Origin: Nitrospirillum sp034653355
GTDB taxonomy: Bacteria > Pseudomonadota > Alphaproteobacteria > Azospirillales > Azospirillaceae
Assembly (NCBI RefSeq): GCF_034653355.1
Contig: NZ_JAYEER010000003.1
Span: 1,612,001-1,676,000, forward strand
Direction: 5' to 3'
Length of the DNA stretch: 64,000 nt
Below, piece by piece: positions 1 to 8,058 of the stretch (position 1 is its first letter; each line of letters starts with the position of its first letter). Below the pieces are notes generated by a model, which worked only from the letters and a program-made list of their open reading frames with translations, made no database searches and was not told the DNA's origin. The translations under genes and the position numbers were made by a program.

Positions 1-456
<456 letters not shown>

Positions 457-689
457 GGGGCCAAGCCTATCTCTGTAGTGTTGCGGGGCTGATCGGCGAG
501 GGGAATAGTGCATCCGGCCCCCGCTCAGCAACAGTCCAAACCCGGATGTCCACGCGCGGCTCTCATGCGTGGCCCCGTCGAATTTTAAGCCAAATTTTAA
601 GGGGCGGGATTATGGGCGGCGGCCGGTCCGCGCCGCAACCCGCGCAATGGGGGCGGAGGCCGGCGGCGGGTGGTGCTAAACTGGGACCC

Positions 690-1247
690 ATGAGACCGAC
701 GCTCCCTCTCCTCATCGCCATCCTTGCCCAGTCCGCCGCCGCCCTGGCCGCCGCCCCGCCGCCCGTGGGCGGCGGGGGCGATGTCATCGAGGGACATGCC
801 CAGGCGACGGAAGGTGACACCCTGCTGGTGGATGGGGGGGAGATCAGGCTCTACGGCATCGACGCGCCCGATCCCGGCCAGACTTGCCGGAACCGGCGCG
901 GCGCTAGCTATGACTGTTTCGCCCAGGCGACCAAGGAACTGCAGGCGATCGTCCAGGACAAGATCGTCCGCTGCACCACGAAGGAAAGCCCGCCCAAGCA
1001 GCGGCGCCTGGGGGTGTGCACGGTGGAGGGTCGGGATGTCGCCGGCATCATGGTCCGGGCCGGGTGGGCGCTGGCCTACACCGCCCTGACGCCGGACTAT
1101 TACAACACCCAGGTCCTGGCCATGAGCCATCGCGCCGGCATGTGGGGCGGGCGGGTCGAGCCGCCCTGGCTATGGCGGGACCGGCAGGCGGCGCTGGAGG
1201 CCGACGCCACCGGCAAGCCCAAGAAGAAGCCTTCCGGCCAGCCTTGA
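690..1247 (+). CDS. secreted SNase-like (thermonuclease-fold) protein
   Basis: 185-residue protein with a cleavable signal peptide (MRPTLPLLIAILAQSAAALA) and one staphylococcal-nuclease-like OB fold. Visible family marks are GDTLLVDGGEIRLYGIDAPD at about residues 45-65, a Cys-containing linker (TCRNRRG), the core RRLGVCTVEGRDV near 110-122, and the late helix MVRAGWALAY. Alphaproteobacterial relatives are often named ExoI-like or periplasmic thermonuclease. The classic nuclease arginine pair is only partly recognisable, so catalytic activity is not assured. I prefer the ATG at 690 because it begins the signal peptide; the frame stays open upstream to 546 but that stretch is not protein-like. 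The 233 bases before it contain two copies of AATTTTAA near 590-600 and no other gene. Confidence 0.8.
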   Translation: MRPTLPLLIAILAQSAAALAAAPPPVGGGGDVIEGHAQATEGDTLLVDGGEIRLYGIDAPDPGQTCRNRRGASYDCFAQATKELQAIVQDKIVRCTTKESPPKQRRLGVCTVEGRDVAGIMVRAGWALAYTALTPDYYNTQVLAMSHRAGMWGGRVEPPWLWRDRQAALEADATGKPKKKPSGQP

Positions 1248-1467
1248 GTGTCGCCGACGCGGCCCGCGCCCGCATTCCGCCACCGTCCCGGCCCACTTGA
1301 TTGGCGACAGGCGGATGAGGGTGGCCGGGCCACAGTGCCGCGCAAAGACGCGGGCGCACCCCTGGGGTCGCCTGGAAAACACTTGACCGCGACCGCCAGG
1401 GCCATCACCTATGTCGCCGAAATTGCGCGTATCCCGCAGTCCACTCGTTTTTTCCTGAAAGGAAGTT

Positions 1468-1686
1468 ATGTCGAAGGAGGATTTGATCGAGTTTTCCGGC
1501 ACGGTGACCGAACTGCTGCCGAACGCGATGTTCCGCGTCAAGCTCGATAACGAACACGAAGTGCTGGCCCACACCTCCGGCAAGATGCGCAAGAACCGCA
1601 TCCGCGTGCTGGCGGGAGACCGGGTCAACGTCGAAATGACGCCCTACGACCTGACCAAGGGCCGCATCACCTTCCGCTTCAAGTAA
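1468..1686 (+). CDS. infA: translation initiation factor IF-1
   Basis: 72-residue S1/OB-fold protein that binds the A site of the 30S subunit and supports IF2 and IF3 during initiation. The entire length matches the family: it starts MSKEDLIEFSGTVTELLPNA, has the RNA-binding core HTSGKMRKNRIRVLAGDRV and ends DLTKGRITFRFK. A GAAAGGAAG ribosome site lies just before the ATG. It heads the order infA-maf-RNase E/G-yacG that is usual in alphaproteobacteria; maf starts 14 bases after its stop, so co-transcription is likely. No anomaly. Confidence 0.99.
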   Translation: MSKEDLIEFSGTVTELLPNAMFRVKLDNEHEVLAHTSGKMRKNRIRVLAGDRVNVEMTPYDLTKGRITFRFK

Positions 1687-1700
1687 GCGGACGGTCGCCC

Positions 1701-2330
1701 ATGGTGCGTGTGCAAGCGGACGGGACGGGGCAGACGCCACGACAGCTCCCGCCGCTGGTGCTGGCGTCCAGTTCCCCGCGCCGCCGGGAACTGTTGGCCC
1801 AGATCGGGGTGACGCCGGCCGGCATCGATCCGGCCGACATCGACGAAAGCCCGCTGGTGGATGAACTGCCGGCCCATCACGCCCTGCGCCTGGCCAAGGC
1901 CAAGGCGGCGGTGGTGGCCGCCCGCAGCGCGGGCGCCGTCGTGCTGGCCGCCGACACGGTGGTGGGCTGCGGCCGCCGCATCCTGCCCAAGGCGGAAAGC
2001 GCCGATGACGTGCGCCGCTGCCTGGACCTGCTGTCCGGCCGCCGCCACCGCGTCTACGGCGGCCTGTGCGTCATCGACGCCACCGGCAGGGCCCGCACCC
2101 GCCTGGTGCAGACCGCCGTGCTGTTCAAGAAACTGGGCCGCGCCGAGATCGACGCCTATATCGCCTGCGGCGAGGGCGTGGGCAAGGCCGGCGGCTATGC
2201 CATCCAAGGGCGCGCGGCCCTGTTCGCGCGCGGGCTGGTCGGGTCCCACAGCAATGTCGTGGGCCTCTCGCTGTTCGAGACGGCGGCCCTGCTGCGCGCG
2301 GCCGGCATCGATCCGCTATCGGCCGCCTGA
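1701..2330 (+). CDS. maf: Maf-family nucleoside triphosphate pyrophosphatase
   Basis: 209-residue cytoplasmic house-cleaning pyrophosphatase that hydrolyses non-canonical or modified NTPs (YhdE-type Maf proteins act on dTTP and UTP). Diagnostic segments: ASSSPRRRELLAQIG at about residues 22-36, DESPLVDELPAHHALRLA near 47-64, the catalytic LAADTVVG near 81-88, and GKAGGYAIQGRAALF followed by GSHSNVVGLSL, typical of the YhdE branch. The N-terminus is about 18 residues longer than many homologues. It sits between infA and the RNase E/G gene, 13 bases before the latter, so a shared transcript is expected. Exact substrate preference is not visible. Confidence 0.95.
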   Translation: MVRVQADGTGQTPRQLPPLVLASSSPRRRELLAQIGVTPAGIDPADIDESPLVDELPAHHALRLAKAKAAVVAARSAGAVVLAADTVVGCGRRILPKAESADDVRRCLDLLSGRRHRVYGGLCVIDATGRARTRLVQTAVLFKKLGRAEIDAYIACGEGVGKAGGYAIQGRAALFARGLVGSHSNVVGLSLFETAALLRAAGIDPLSAA

Positions 2331-2343
2331 CGGGCCGGCCCGC

Positions 2344-3635
2344 ATGGCCCGCGAACTTCACATCGACGTGACGTCCCCGGCGCAAGGCACGCCTTTGCGC
2401 CGGGCGGCCGTGCTGACCGACGGCGTGCTGTCGGATCTCTACATCGACCGCGTGGAACGGCCCACCCTGGCCGGCGCCGTGGTGCGCGGCCGCATCACCC
2501 GCATCGTCGCCGGCATGAACGCCGCCTTCGTCGACATCGGCACCGGCCGCGACGGCCTATTGCCCGCCGCGGACGTGCGCCTGCCCCAGGGGGGCGGCGG
2601 CAAGGGCGGGCCGAAGGAACGCCCGGCCGCCCGGCTCCAGGGCCCCATCGGCGCCGCCTTGCGCGCCGGCCGGAGCGTCATCGTCCAGGTGAAGGCCGAC
2701 CCCGTGGGCGCCAAGGGCGCGCTCCTGTCCATGGATGTGGCGCTGCCCGGCCGCTTCCTGGTGCATACGCCGCTGGCCGCCGGCATCCAGGTGTCCAAGC
2801 GTCTGGGCCAGGGCGCCAGCGCCGCGGCCGAACGGGCGCGCCTCACCACCGTGGTGCGCGATGCCGTGCCGGCCGGCGGCCAGGGCTGGGCCGGCGGCTG
2901 GATCGTGCGCGCGGCCGCCGCCGGCGTGCCCGCCGAATGGCTGGCGCAGGAGGCGGAAGCCTTGGCCCTGGATTGGCGCGGCGTGGCGCGCGCCGGCGAT
3001 GGGCCGCCCGGCACGCTTCTGGCCGCACCGCATGCCGGCATCCGCGCCCTGATGGAACAGACGGGCCAGCCGGTGGACGCCATCCTGGTGGATGATCGCG
3101 CCGCCGTCGGTCAGGACCTCTATGCCGAGCTGCGCCGCTGGTGCGACGACCGCGCCGCCGACCTGCTGCCGGCCCTGCGGCGCGCGACCACCGGCCTGCC
3201 GCTGTTCGACGGCGGCGATCTGGACGGCGCCATCGCCACGCTGCTGCGCCCGCGCGTCCCGCTCCGGGGGGCGGCCGCCGGCAGCCTGGTCATCGAGCGG
3301 ACCGAGGCGCTGACCGTCATCGACGTGAACGGGGGGAGAAGGGTGACCCCCTGGCCGTCAACCTGGCGGCGGTGCCGGAAATCGCCCGCCAGCTGCGTCT
3401 GCGCAATGTGGGCGGCATCGTGGTGGTGGACTTCATCAACCTGTCGCGGCCGCCGGACCGTGAACGCCTGATCCTGGCCCTGACGGGCGCGGTGGCGGAC
3501 GATCCCGGCAATACCCAGGTCTATGGCATGTCCCGCCTGGGCCTGGTGGAGATGACACGCCAGCGGCGGGGCCCTTCGCTGCTGGATCTGGTGGCGCCGG
3601 ACGCGCCGCCGGATGACGATGATGCCGTGACGTGA
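2344..3635 (+). pseudogene. ribonuclease E/G family protein, broken by a single-base frameshift
   Basis: Endoribonuclease of the RNase E/G family (rRNA maturation, mRNA turnover). The first part (start ATG 2344) has the S1-like region RGRITRIVAGMNAAFVDIG and the RNase H-like core ending at ALTVIDVNGG. At the G6 run 3331-3336 the frame is lost. The remainder continues one base back as GDPLAVNLAAVPEIARQLRL, then GGIVVVDFINL and GLVEMTRQRRGPSLLDLV. One extra G restores a continuous protein of about 430 residues, the size of the short alphaproteobacterial RNase G-like proteins that lack the zinc-link and scaffold tail. The break falls exactly at the catalytic-site loop DVN. A sequencing undercall, slippage at tandem GGG codons, or a true loss are all possible. 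The reconstructed end overlaps yacG by 4 bases. Confidence 0.85.
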
Positions 3636-3862
3636 GTGGTGATGTTGCCATGACTGATGAACCGATTCCCCTTAAGCCCCGCAAGTCCCGCGCCGCCTGC
3701 CCCATCTGCGGCCGGCCTCCGGCGCCCGAGGTGAAGCCCTTTTGCTCCCCTCGCTGCGCCGACGTCGATCTGGGCCGCTGGTTGAACGAAAGCTACCGCG
3801 TGCCCGTGACCGAGGAGACGGACGAGGACGGTGAAACCGCCCCGGCCGCCGAGCGGGATTGA
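3632..3862 (+). CDS. yacG: DNA gyrase inhibitor / zinc-binding protein YacG
   Basis: 76-residue protein of the YacG family, which binds GyrB and blocks DNA binding by gyrase in E. coli. The four zinc ligands are visible as CPICGRP (about residues 23-29) and PFCSPRCADVDLGRWLNESY (about 37-56), the family signature. An acidic tail follows. The start is GTG 3632, whose bases overlap the TGA stop of the RNase E/G reading frame (GTGA), implying translational coupling. An in-frame ATG lies six codons inside at 3650. The coupling makes the frame integrity of the upstream gene relevant to YacG expression. Confidence 0.93.
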   Translation: MSGDVAMTDEPIPLKPRKSRAACPICGRPPAPEVKPFCSPRCADVDLGRWLNESYRVPVTEETDEDGETAPAAERD

Positions 3863-3943
3863 GCCGCCGCACCCGTCTTGGCTGGGATTCATCAGGTAGA
3901 TCAACGCTCTGAAAAAAATCTGAAAAAGAACGAAACAACGGGC

Positions 3944-3972
3944 TGGACAAGCCCGCCGGACTTGTCTACATA
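3944..3972 (+). promoter_or_regulatory. candidate sigma-70-type promoter of tRNA-Phe
   Basis: TGGACA at 3944-3949 and TACATA at 3967-3972 are separated by 17 bases, in an A-rich upstream context (A runs at 3912-3927) that resembles an UP element. The -35 overlaps one arm of the inverted repeat GACAAG/CTTGTC. It lies about 100 bases before the tRNA. Assignment is by consensus only. Confidence 0.45.
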
Positions 3973-4070
3973 CAGCCACCTCGACGCGCCGTGGACGCCA
4001 ACACCACGGCAACGGGTTACGAAAACCCACGCGAGATCAGGGGGTTAGCGTCCGCTAGGCCCCTCTGGAT

Positions 4071-4146
4071 GCCCAGGTAGCTCAGTTGGTAGAGCAGGGG
4101 ACTGAAAATCCCCGTGTCGGCGGTTCGATTCCGTCCCTGGGCACCA
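4071..4146 (+). tRNA. tRNA-Phe (anticodon GAA)
   Basis: 76-base cloverleaf including encoded CCA. Acceptor arms GCCCAGG (4071-4077) and CCTGGGC (4136-4142) pair fully, followed by A and CCA. The D arm contains AGCTCAGTTGGTAGAGC. The anticodon arm is GGGGA-CTGAAAA-TCCCC with GAA at the anticodon positions, and the T arm has GTTCGATTC. It lies alone between yacG and the leftward DUF5694-like gene. No terminator with a T run is evident apart from CATTTTCTTT directly after CCA. Confidence 0.98.
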
Positions 4147-4170
4147 TTTTCTTTCCGGAAAATCAATATC

Positions 4171-5276
4171 CTAACGAAGTACTCTGCTTGAATCCACCAG
4201 ATGCACATCATGCATCTGGTTCAGATAGGCTTCGTAATATCCCTTGTGTGAGGCGCCGACGATGGCCAGCAGCCGCGTGCCCGGATGCTGGCCCAGCACG
4301 TCGCGGATATTCGCGACCATGCGCAGGTTGCGCGTTTCCCAATAGCCGACATAGTTCCGGCCGAAGGCTTGCGGTGACGGTTCTCGCAGGGCCGCGCCGA
4401 AGTCGGATTGGTAGGTCAGCAGCGGCGCCTGCGGCGCGTTGTAGGCGCGGTACATTGTCAACAGGCCGTCAGGTTTCGCCAAATCGGCCTCCAGCCGTTT
4501 GTCTTCCGCCACGCGGGCCTTGGTGGCGGGGTTGTCCCAGGCCTTGGTGACGGCCGCCGCGTAGGCGTCGCGGTCGACGGGATCGGGCTGGTCCGCGCTG
4601 TGGTCGTCGACGCCCCACACGCGCTCCAGCCCCAATTGCGCGGCCAGCGGGGCGGCGATAAGGTTGGTTTCGTTGCGCCGGTCCTTCAGCTTGTCCAGCG
4701 AGGTGACAAGATCAGCGGTCAGGCCATCCCCCTGCCGCCGCTCGGTGGGCGCAAGACGCAGCCATTGCACCAGGGCCGAGGCCGGCTCCCCCGCCGCCAG
4801 GAAGATCGCCGCCAGATGCCGGCGGTCGGCGGGGGCGGGCGTGGCCGGCCAAGCCGCCAGCAGGCGCTCGGCTTCCACGTTCGCGGCCGGAACATCCAAT
4901 CCGGTGGCCTGCCCGGCGGCGGTCGGGTCGGGACAGTAATCCTCGACGGTCGAGGCGTACCGCGACGGGTATCGGCGCAGGCTGTCGCACTGGAGCCCCG
5001 ACAGGTTTTCGGTGGCGATGGCCGTTGGCCGCCATGCACCGAGACGCGCCAGGAGGGGGGCCAGCATTTCCGGCCGGAGCGTGTCCTTGAAGCCGGAAAG
5101 ATGGGGGAAGCGAGGACCAGCACCTCGTTGGGCTTGCCCGCCGGCGGGCCTTTCAGCCGGTCGGGATGGAAGGGCGGGCGGTAATCCTGGTCGGCCGCCC
5201 TTGCCGCGCCTGATCCACAGGCCGCCAGGATCAGGGCCAGCACGACAGCCGTTGATCGATGAAAGACGCGGTCCAT
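4171..5276 (-). pseudogene. DUF5694-like secreted lipoprotein, frameshifted near its N-terminus
   Basis: The start ATG at 5276 opens a lipoprotein signal (MDRVFHRSTAVVLALILAAC, lipobox LAAC) followed by a proline-rich linker and NEVLVLASP. After the C5 run on the coding strand (5103-5107) the frame changes. The rest (LSGFKDTLRPEMLAPLLARL, then a long alpha-helical region ending IVGASHKGYYEAYLNQM) is in the neighbouring frame. Adding one base gives ASPHLSGF and a continuous 368-residue protein. The pattern [V-L]-x-SPH-L-S-G, an ENLSG segment and a late IVGASHKG resemble DUF5694/TraB-like proteins of unknown function, sometimes compared with erythromycin-esterase folds. No partner gene is adjacent. 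Family call moderate; frameshift call strong. Confidence 0.7.
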
Positions 5277-5458
5277 GTCGCCCCCAGCTTTGGACAGGAT
5301 GTTTCGCCGACCGTGCCGCGCGTCGGGATGGGGTGGAAGGGCCGCTTCGGGGCCACTCCATGAAGCCAGTGACGACCTGGTGCCGCCTACGCTGTGGTCA
5401 AGGCGTCCGGCGTACGGCCGCCATCGACGGCCGGGCTTTCGCGCCTGCTGAAAACACG

Positions 5459-5499
5459 ACGGGCCGGGACTCCGTTCACGAAGTACCGGCCCGTTTTTG
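5459..5499. terminator. terminator between the chemotaxis receptor and the DUF5694-like gene
   Basis: Perfect 9-base arms ACGGGCCGG (5459-5467) and CCGGCCCGT (5486-5494). A T run follows on the plus strand and an AAAA tract precedes, so it can work on either strand. It lies just after the receptor stop (minus strand) and upstream of the DUF5694-like gene. Confidence 0.75.
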
Positions 5500-5517
5500 T
5501 TTGACGCCGCTGAGGCC

Positions 5518-7203
5518 CTACGCGGCGCGCAGCTTGGCGAAGAAGTCGGCGACGGCTTCCTGCAGGCGGGCCAATTCCTTGGCCAGGCTCTGCGATGCGC
5601 CCAGCACCTGGACGGAGGCCGCGGCGGTCTCTTCAGAGGCCTCGGCCACGGCGCCGATGTTGTTGGAGACCAGCACCGTGCCCTTGGAGGCCTCGCTCAC
5701 GTTGCGGGTGATCTCCCGCGTGGCGGCACCCTGTTCCTCCACCGCGGCGGCGATGACGGAGGTGCCGGCGCCGATGTCGCGGATGGTGGACTGGATCTGG
5801 CGGATGGCGGACACCGCGTCCGTCGTCTCCTGCTGGATGGCGGCCACCTGGGCGCCGATGTCCTCGGTCGCCTTGGCGGTCTGGTTGGCCAGCGCCTTCA
5901 CCTCGGTGGCGACGACGGCGAAGCCTTTGCCCGCCTCGCCCGCCCGCGCCGCCTCGATGGTGGCGTTCAGCGCCAGCAAGTTGGTCTGGCTGGCGATCTC
6001 ACGGATCAGGCTGATCACCGCTTCGATACGCTGGGCGCCCTCGGCCAGGCCATTCACGGTGGCGTCGGTCTCTTCCGCCTGGCGCACGGCCTCGTCGGCC
6101 ACGGTGGCCGACTGCAGGGCCTGGCGGCTGATTTCCCCGATGGAGGCGGTCAGCTCCTCCGTCGCGGCGGCCACCGTCTGCACGTTGGTGGAGGCTTCTT
6201 CCGCGCCCATGGCCACGGCCTGCACCTGGCGGCGATTGCCGTCGACGATCTGGGTCAGGCGGCCGGCCGTCTGGCCCAGTTCCTCCGAGGCGTGGGCGAC
6301 GAAGTTCACCAGCTCGGTGGAAACCCTGTCGAACTCCTCGATATGCTGCTCCCGCAGGCGCACGCGGGCCTCGCGGCGCAGCTGCTCCTGCCGGGCCTGC
6401 TCGGCCAGCTCGTCGGCGCGGATCATGCTGTCGCGGAAGACGGCGACGGCGGCGGCCATGCGTCCGATTTCATCCAGGCGGTCGGCGCCGGGGATCTGGA
6501 CCGACAGATCATGATCGGCCAGGCGGCCCATGGCGCCCGTCATATCGTCCAGCGGCTTGGACACCAGGCGGATCAGGGCGAAGCCGGCCAGGCCGCCCAG
6601 GGCCAGCGACAGGACCAGCGCGCCGATGACCACCGTCTTGGCGGTTTGGTAGCTGTCGCGGCTGGCCTTGGCGGCCTCGTCGGCGCCCTTCATGTTGATG
6701 TCGGCGTCGGCCTTCAGCGCTTGGCGCAGCTTGGTGAAGGTGTCGATCATTTCGCCCCGGAAGGAGGCGACAGCCTCGTCCATCTTGCCGTCGTGGGCGA
6801 TGGCCAGCAGCTTCTCATGCATGCCGAGATAGGCTTTCCAGACACGTTGGATCTCGTCCGCCGCGGCGCGTTCCTCCCCGGCCCCGATCAGCGGCTGGTA
6901 ACCCGTCCAGGACTTGTCAAAGTCGGCCAGGGTGGCCGCGAAGCGCTTCTCCACCTCTTCCCGCATGGCCGGTTCCTTGACCAGCAGGTAGGAGCCTTCC
7001 AGCGAGCGGAAGCGCTCCGTCGCCTGGACGATCTGCCCCACCGCGCGGGTGGAGGGTAGCCAGTCGTCGCGGATGTCCATCGCGGAGGCGTTCATGCGCG
7101 CCGCCTGCAGCACGGCGACCACGCCCAGGATCAGGGTGATGCCCAGCACAGCGCCGAACGCCAGGACCACCTTGTGGCGGATGGACAAGTTTTTCATGGC
7201 CAT
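5518..7203 (-). CDS. methyl-accepting chemotaxis protein with 4HB sensor
   Basis: 561-residue transmembrane chemoreceptor. Order: short cytoplasmic start (MAMKNLSIRHK), membrane segment about residues 12-34, periplasmic four-helix-bundle sensor about 35-185, second membrane segment about 188-208 (VVIGALVLSLALGGLAGFAL), HAMP linker about 209-262, then the signalling coiled coil. The tip contains IREIASQTNLLALNATIEAA, the CheA/CheW contact hairpin. No C-terminal NWETF-like CheR tether is present; it ends DFFAKLRAA. Ligand unknown. It is a lone gene with its own terminator, no che genes adjacent, so it would feed a chemotaxis system elsewhere. An alternative start is the ATG two codons later. 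Confidence 0.95.
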   Translation of the reverse strand: MAMKNLSIRHKVVLAFGAVLGITLILGVVAVLQAARMNASAMDIRDDWLPSTRAVGQIVQATERFRSLEGSYLLVKEPAMREEVEKRFAATLADFDKSWTGYQPLIGAGEERAAADEIQRVWKAYLGMHEKLLAIAHDGKMDEAVASFRGEMIDTFTKLRQALKADADINMKGADEAAKASRDSYQTAKTVVIGALVLSLALGGLAGFALIRLVSKPLDDMTGAMGRLADHDLSVQIPGADRLDEIGRMAAAVAVFRDSMIRADELAEQARQEQLRREARVRLREQHIEEFDRVSTELVNFVAHASEELGQTAGRLTQIVDGNRRQVQAVAMGAEEASTNVQTVAAATEELTASIGEISRQALQSATVADEAVRQAEETDATVNGLAEGAQRIEAVISLIREIASQTNLLALNATIEAARAGEAGKGFAVVATEVKALANQTAKATEDIGAQVAAIQQETTDAVSAIRQIQSTIRDIGAGTSVIAAAVEEQGAATREITRNVSEASKGTVLVSNNIGAVAEASEETAAASVQVLGASQSLAKELARLQEAVADFFAKLRAA

Positions 7204-7401
7204 CGAAGCTCCTCACCCTAGCCGGAGCCCCCATGCGGATGGCCCCCAAAAACCGGGGCGCCATCGCCGTTAAAGGACCCACAGCCGAAACGGCCTTGAG
7301 GACTTACGGAGGGATGGCGCCATGAAGCCTAATACTCCGTTAAGCATATTAACGAACGGTAAAGTGCGGAACTATGCTATCGGTTAGAAACGCGAATTCT
7401 C

Positions 7402-8058
7402 TCAGCTCCCGCCGCTGGCGCAGGGTGACGGGGTGGCGCCCGGCGCCACCTGGTCCAGGCGGCCCAGGCTGTCGGCCACGGCGGCGGCCAACTGCGCCGC
7501 CCCGTTGGACAGGGCGGCGGCCGCGGCGTCCGGTGTGCCGGCGGCCACGGGCAGGCTGAAGCCACCACGGCAGGTGGACGCGGGCCCTTGCGGCAGGCGC
7601 CGCATGGTCCAGCTGCCGTCCACCACGGCGGTGCCGCCAGGGGTGGCGTCGAAGCGTTCGACGCGCAACGCCAGGCGATACTGCGGCGGGCCATTGGGGG
7701 CCGGGGCCACGGGGGCCTGGTAGACGTCGATGGCGCGCAGGCGCTGCCACAGGGCGTTGGCCAGCGCCAGCCGCATCTCATCCGCCACCGGGGCGGCCCA
7801 GCGGTCGTCATCGCGCACGTCCAGCCGGCCGCCGGCATCGGTCAGCACCAGCTGGGTGCGGTTCAGCCGCTCCGGCACCGTCACGGGCAGAACCTCCACC
7901 AGCACACGGGCGCTGCCGGCCACGGGCGCCTCGCCCGGCTGCGGCGCCAGCGCGTGATAGCGGATGGGGGTGGAGCCGCCGCAGCCGGTCAGCAGGAGGG
8001 CCAGGCCGGCGGCGGCCGCCAGGGAAGGGAGGGGGCGGGGGAACGGTGTCGCGGTCAT
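7402..8058 (-). CDS. pqiC: PqiC-type outer-membrane lipoprotein of the Pqi lipid-transport system
   Basis: 218-residue lipoprotein (ABC-type transport auxiliary lipoprotein / PqiC family). A signal with lipobox LLLTGCGGS ends at about residue 26. The mature part starts IRYHALAPQPGE, the family opening, and has VLPVTVPERLNRTQLVL and the DRWAAPVADEMRLALANAL segment. In E. coli PqiC sits in the outer membrane and docks the PqiB tube. It overlaps pqiB by 4 bases (ATGA), so it is translationally coupled as last gene of the operon. Recognition is by these segments and position. Confidence 0.9.
   Translation of the reverse strand: MTATPFPRPLPSLAAAAGLALLLTGCGGSTPIRYHALAPQPGEAPVAGSARVLVEVLPVTVPERLNRTQLVLTDAGGRLDVRDDDRWAAPVADEMRLALANALWQRLRAIDVYQAPVAPAPNGPPQYRLALRVERFDATPGGTAVVDGSWTMRRLPQGPASTCRGGFSLPVAAGTPDAAAAALSNGAAQLAAAVADSLGRLDQVAPGATPSPCASGGS

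Noticed and set aside
546..689. N-terminal extension of the SNase-like protein
   Set aside because: The extension is not conserved-looking and would hide the clear signal peptide that starts at 690.
4146..4170. Integrated element at the tRNA-Phe 3' end
   Set aside because: No repeat of the tRNA 3' end and no integrase gene found in the window; flanking gene is not mobile-element-like.
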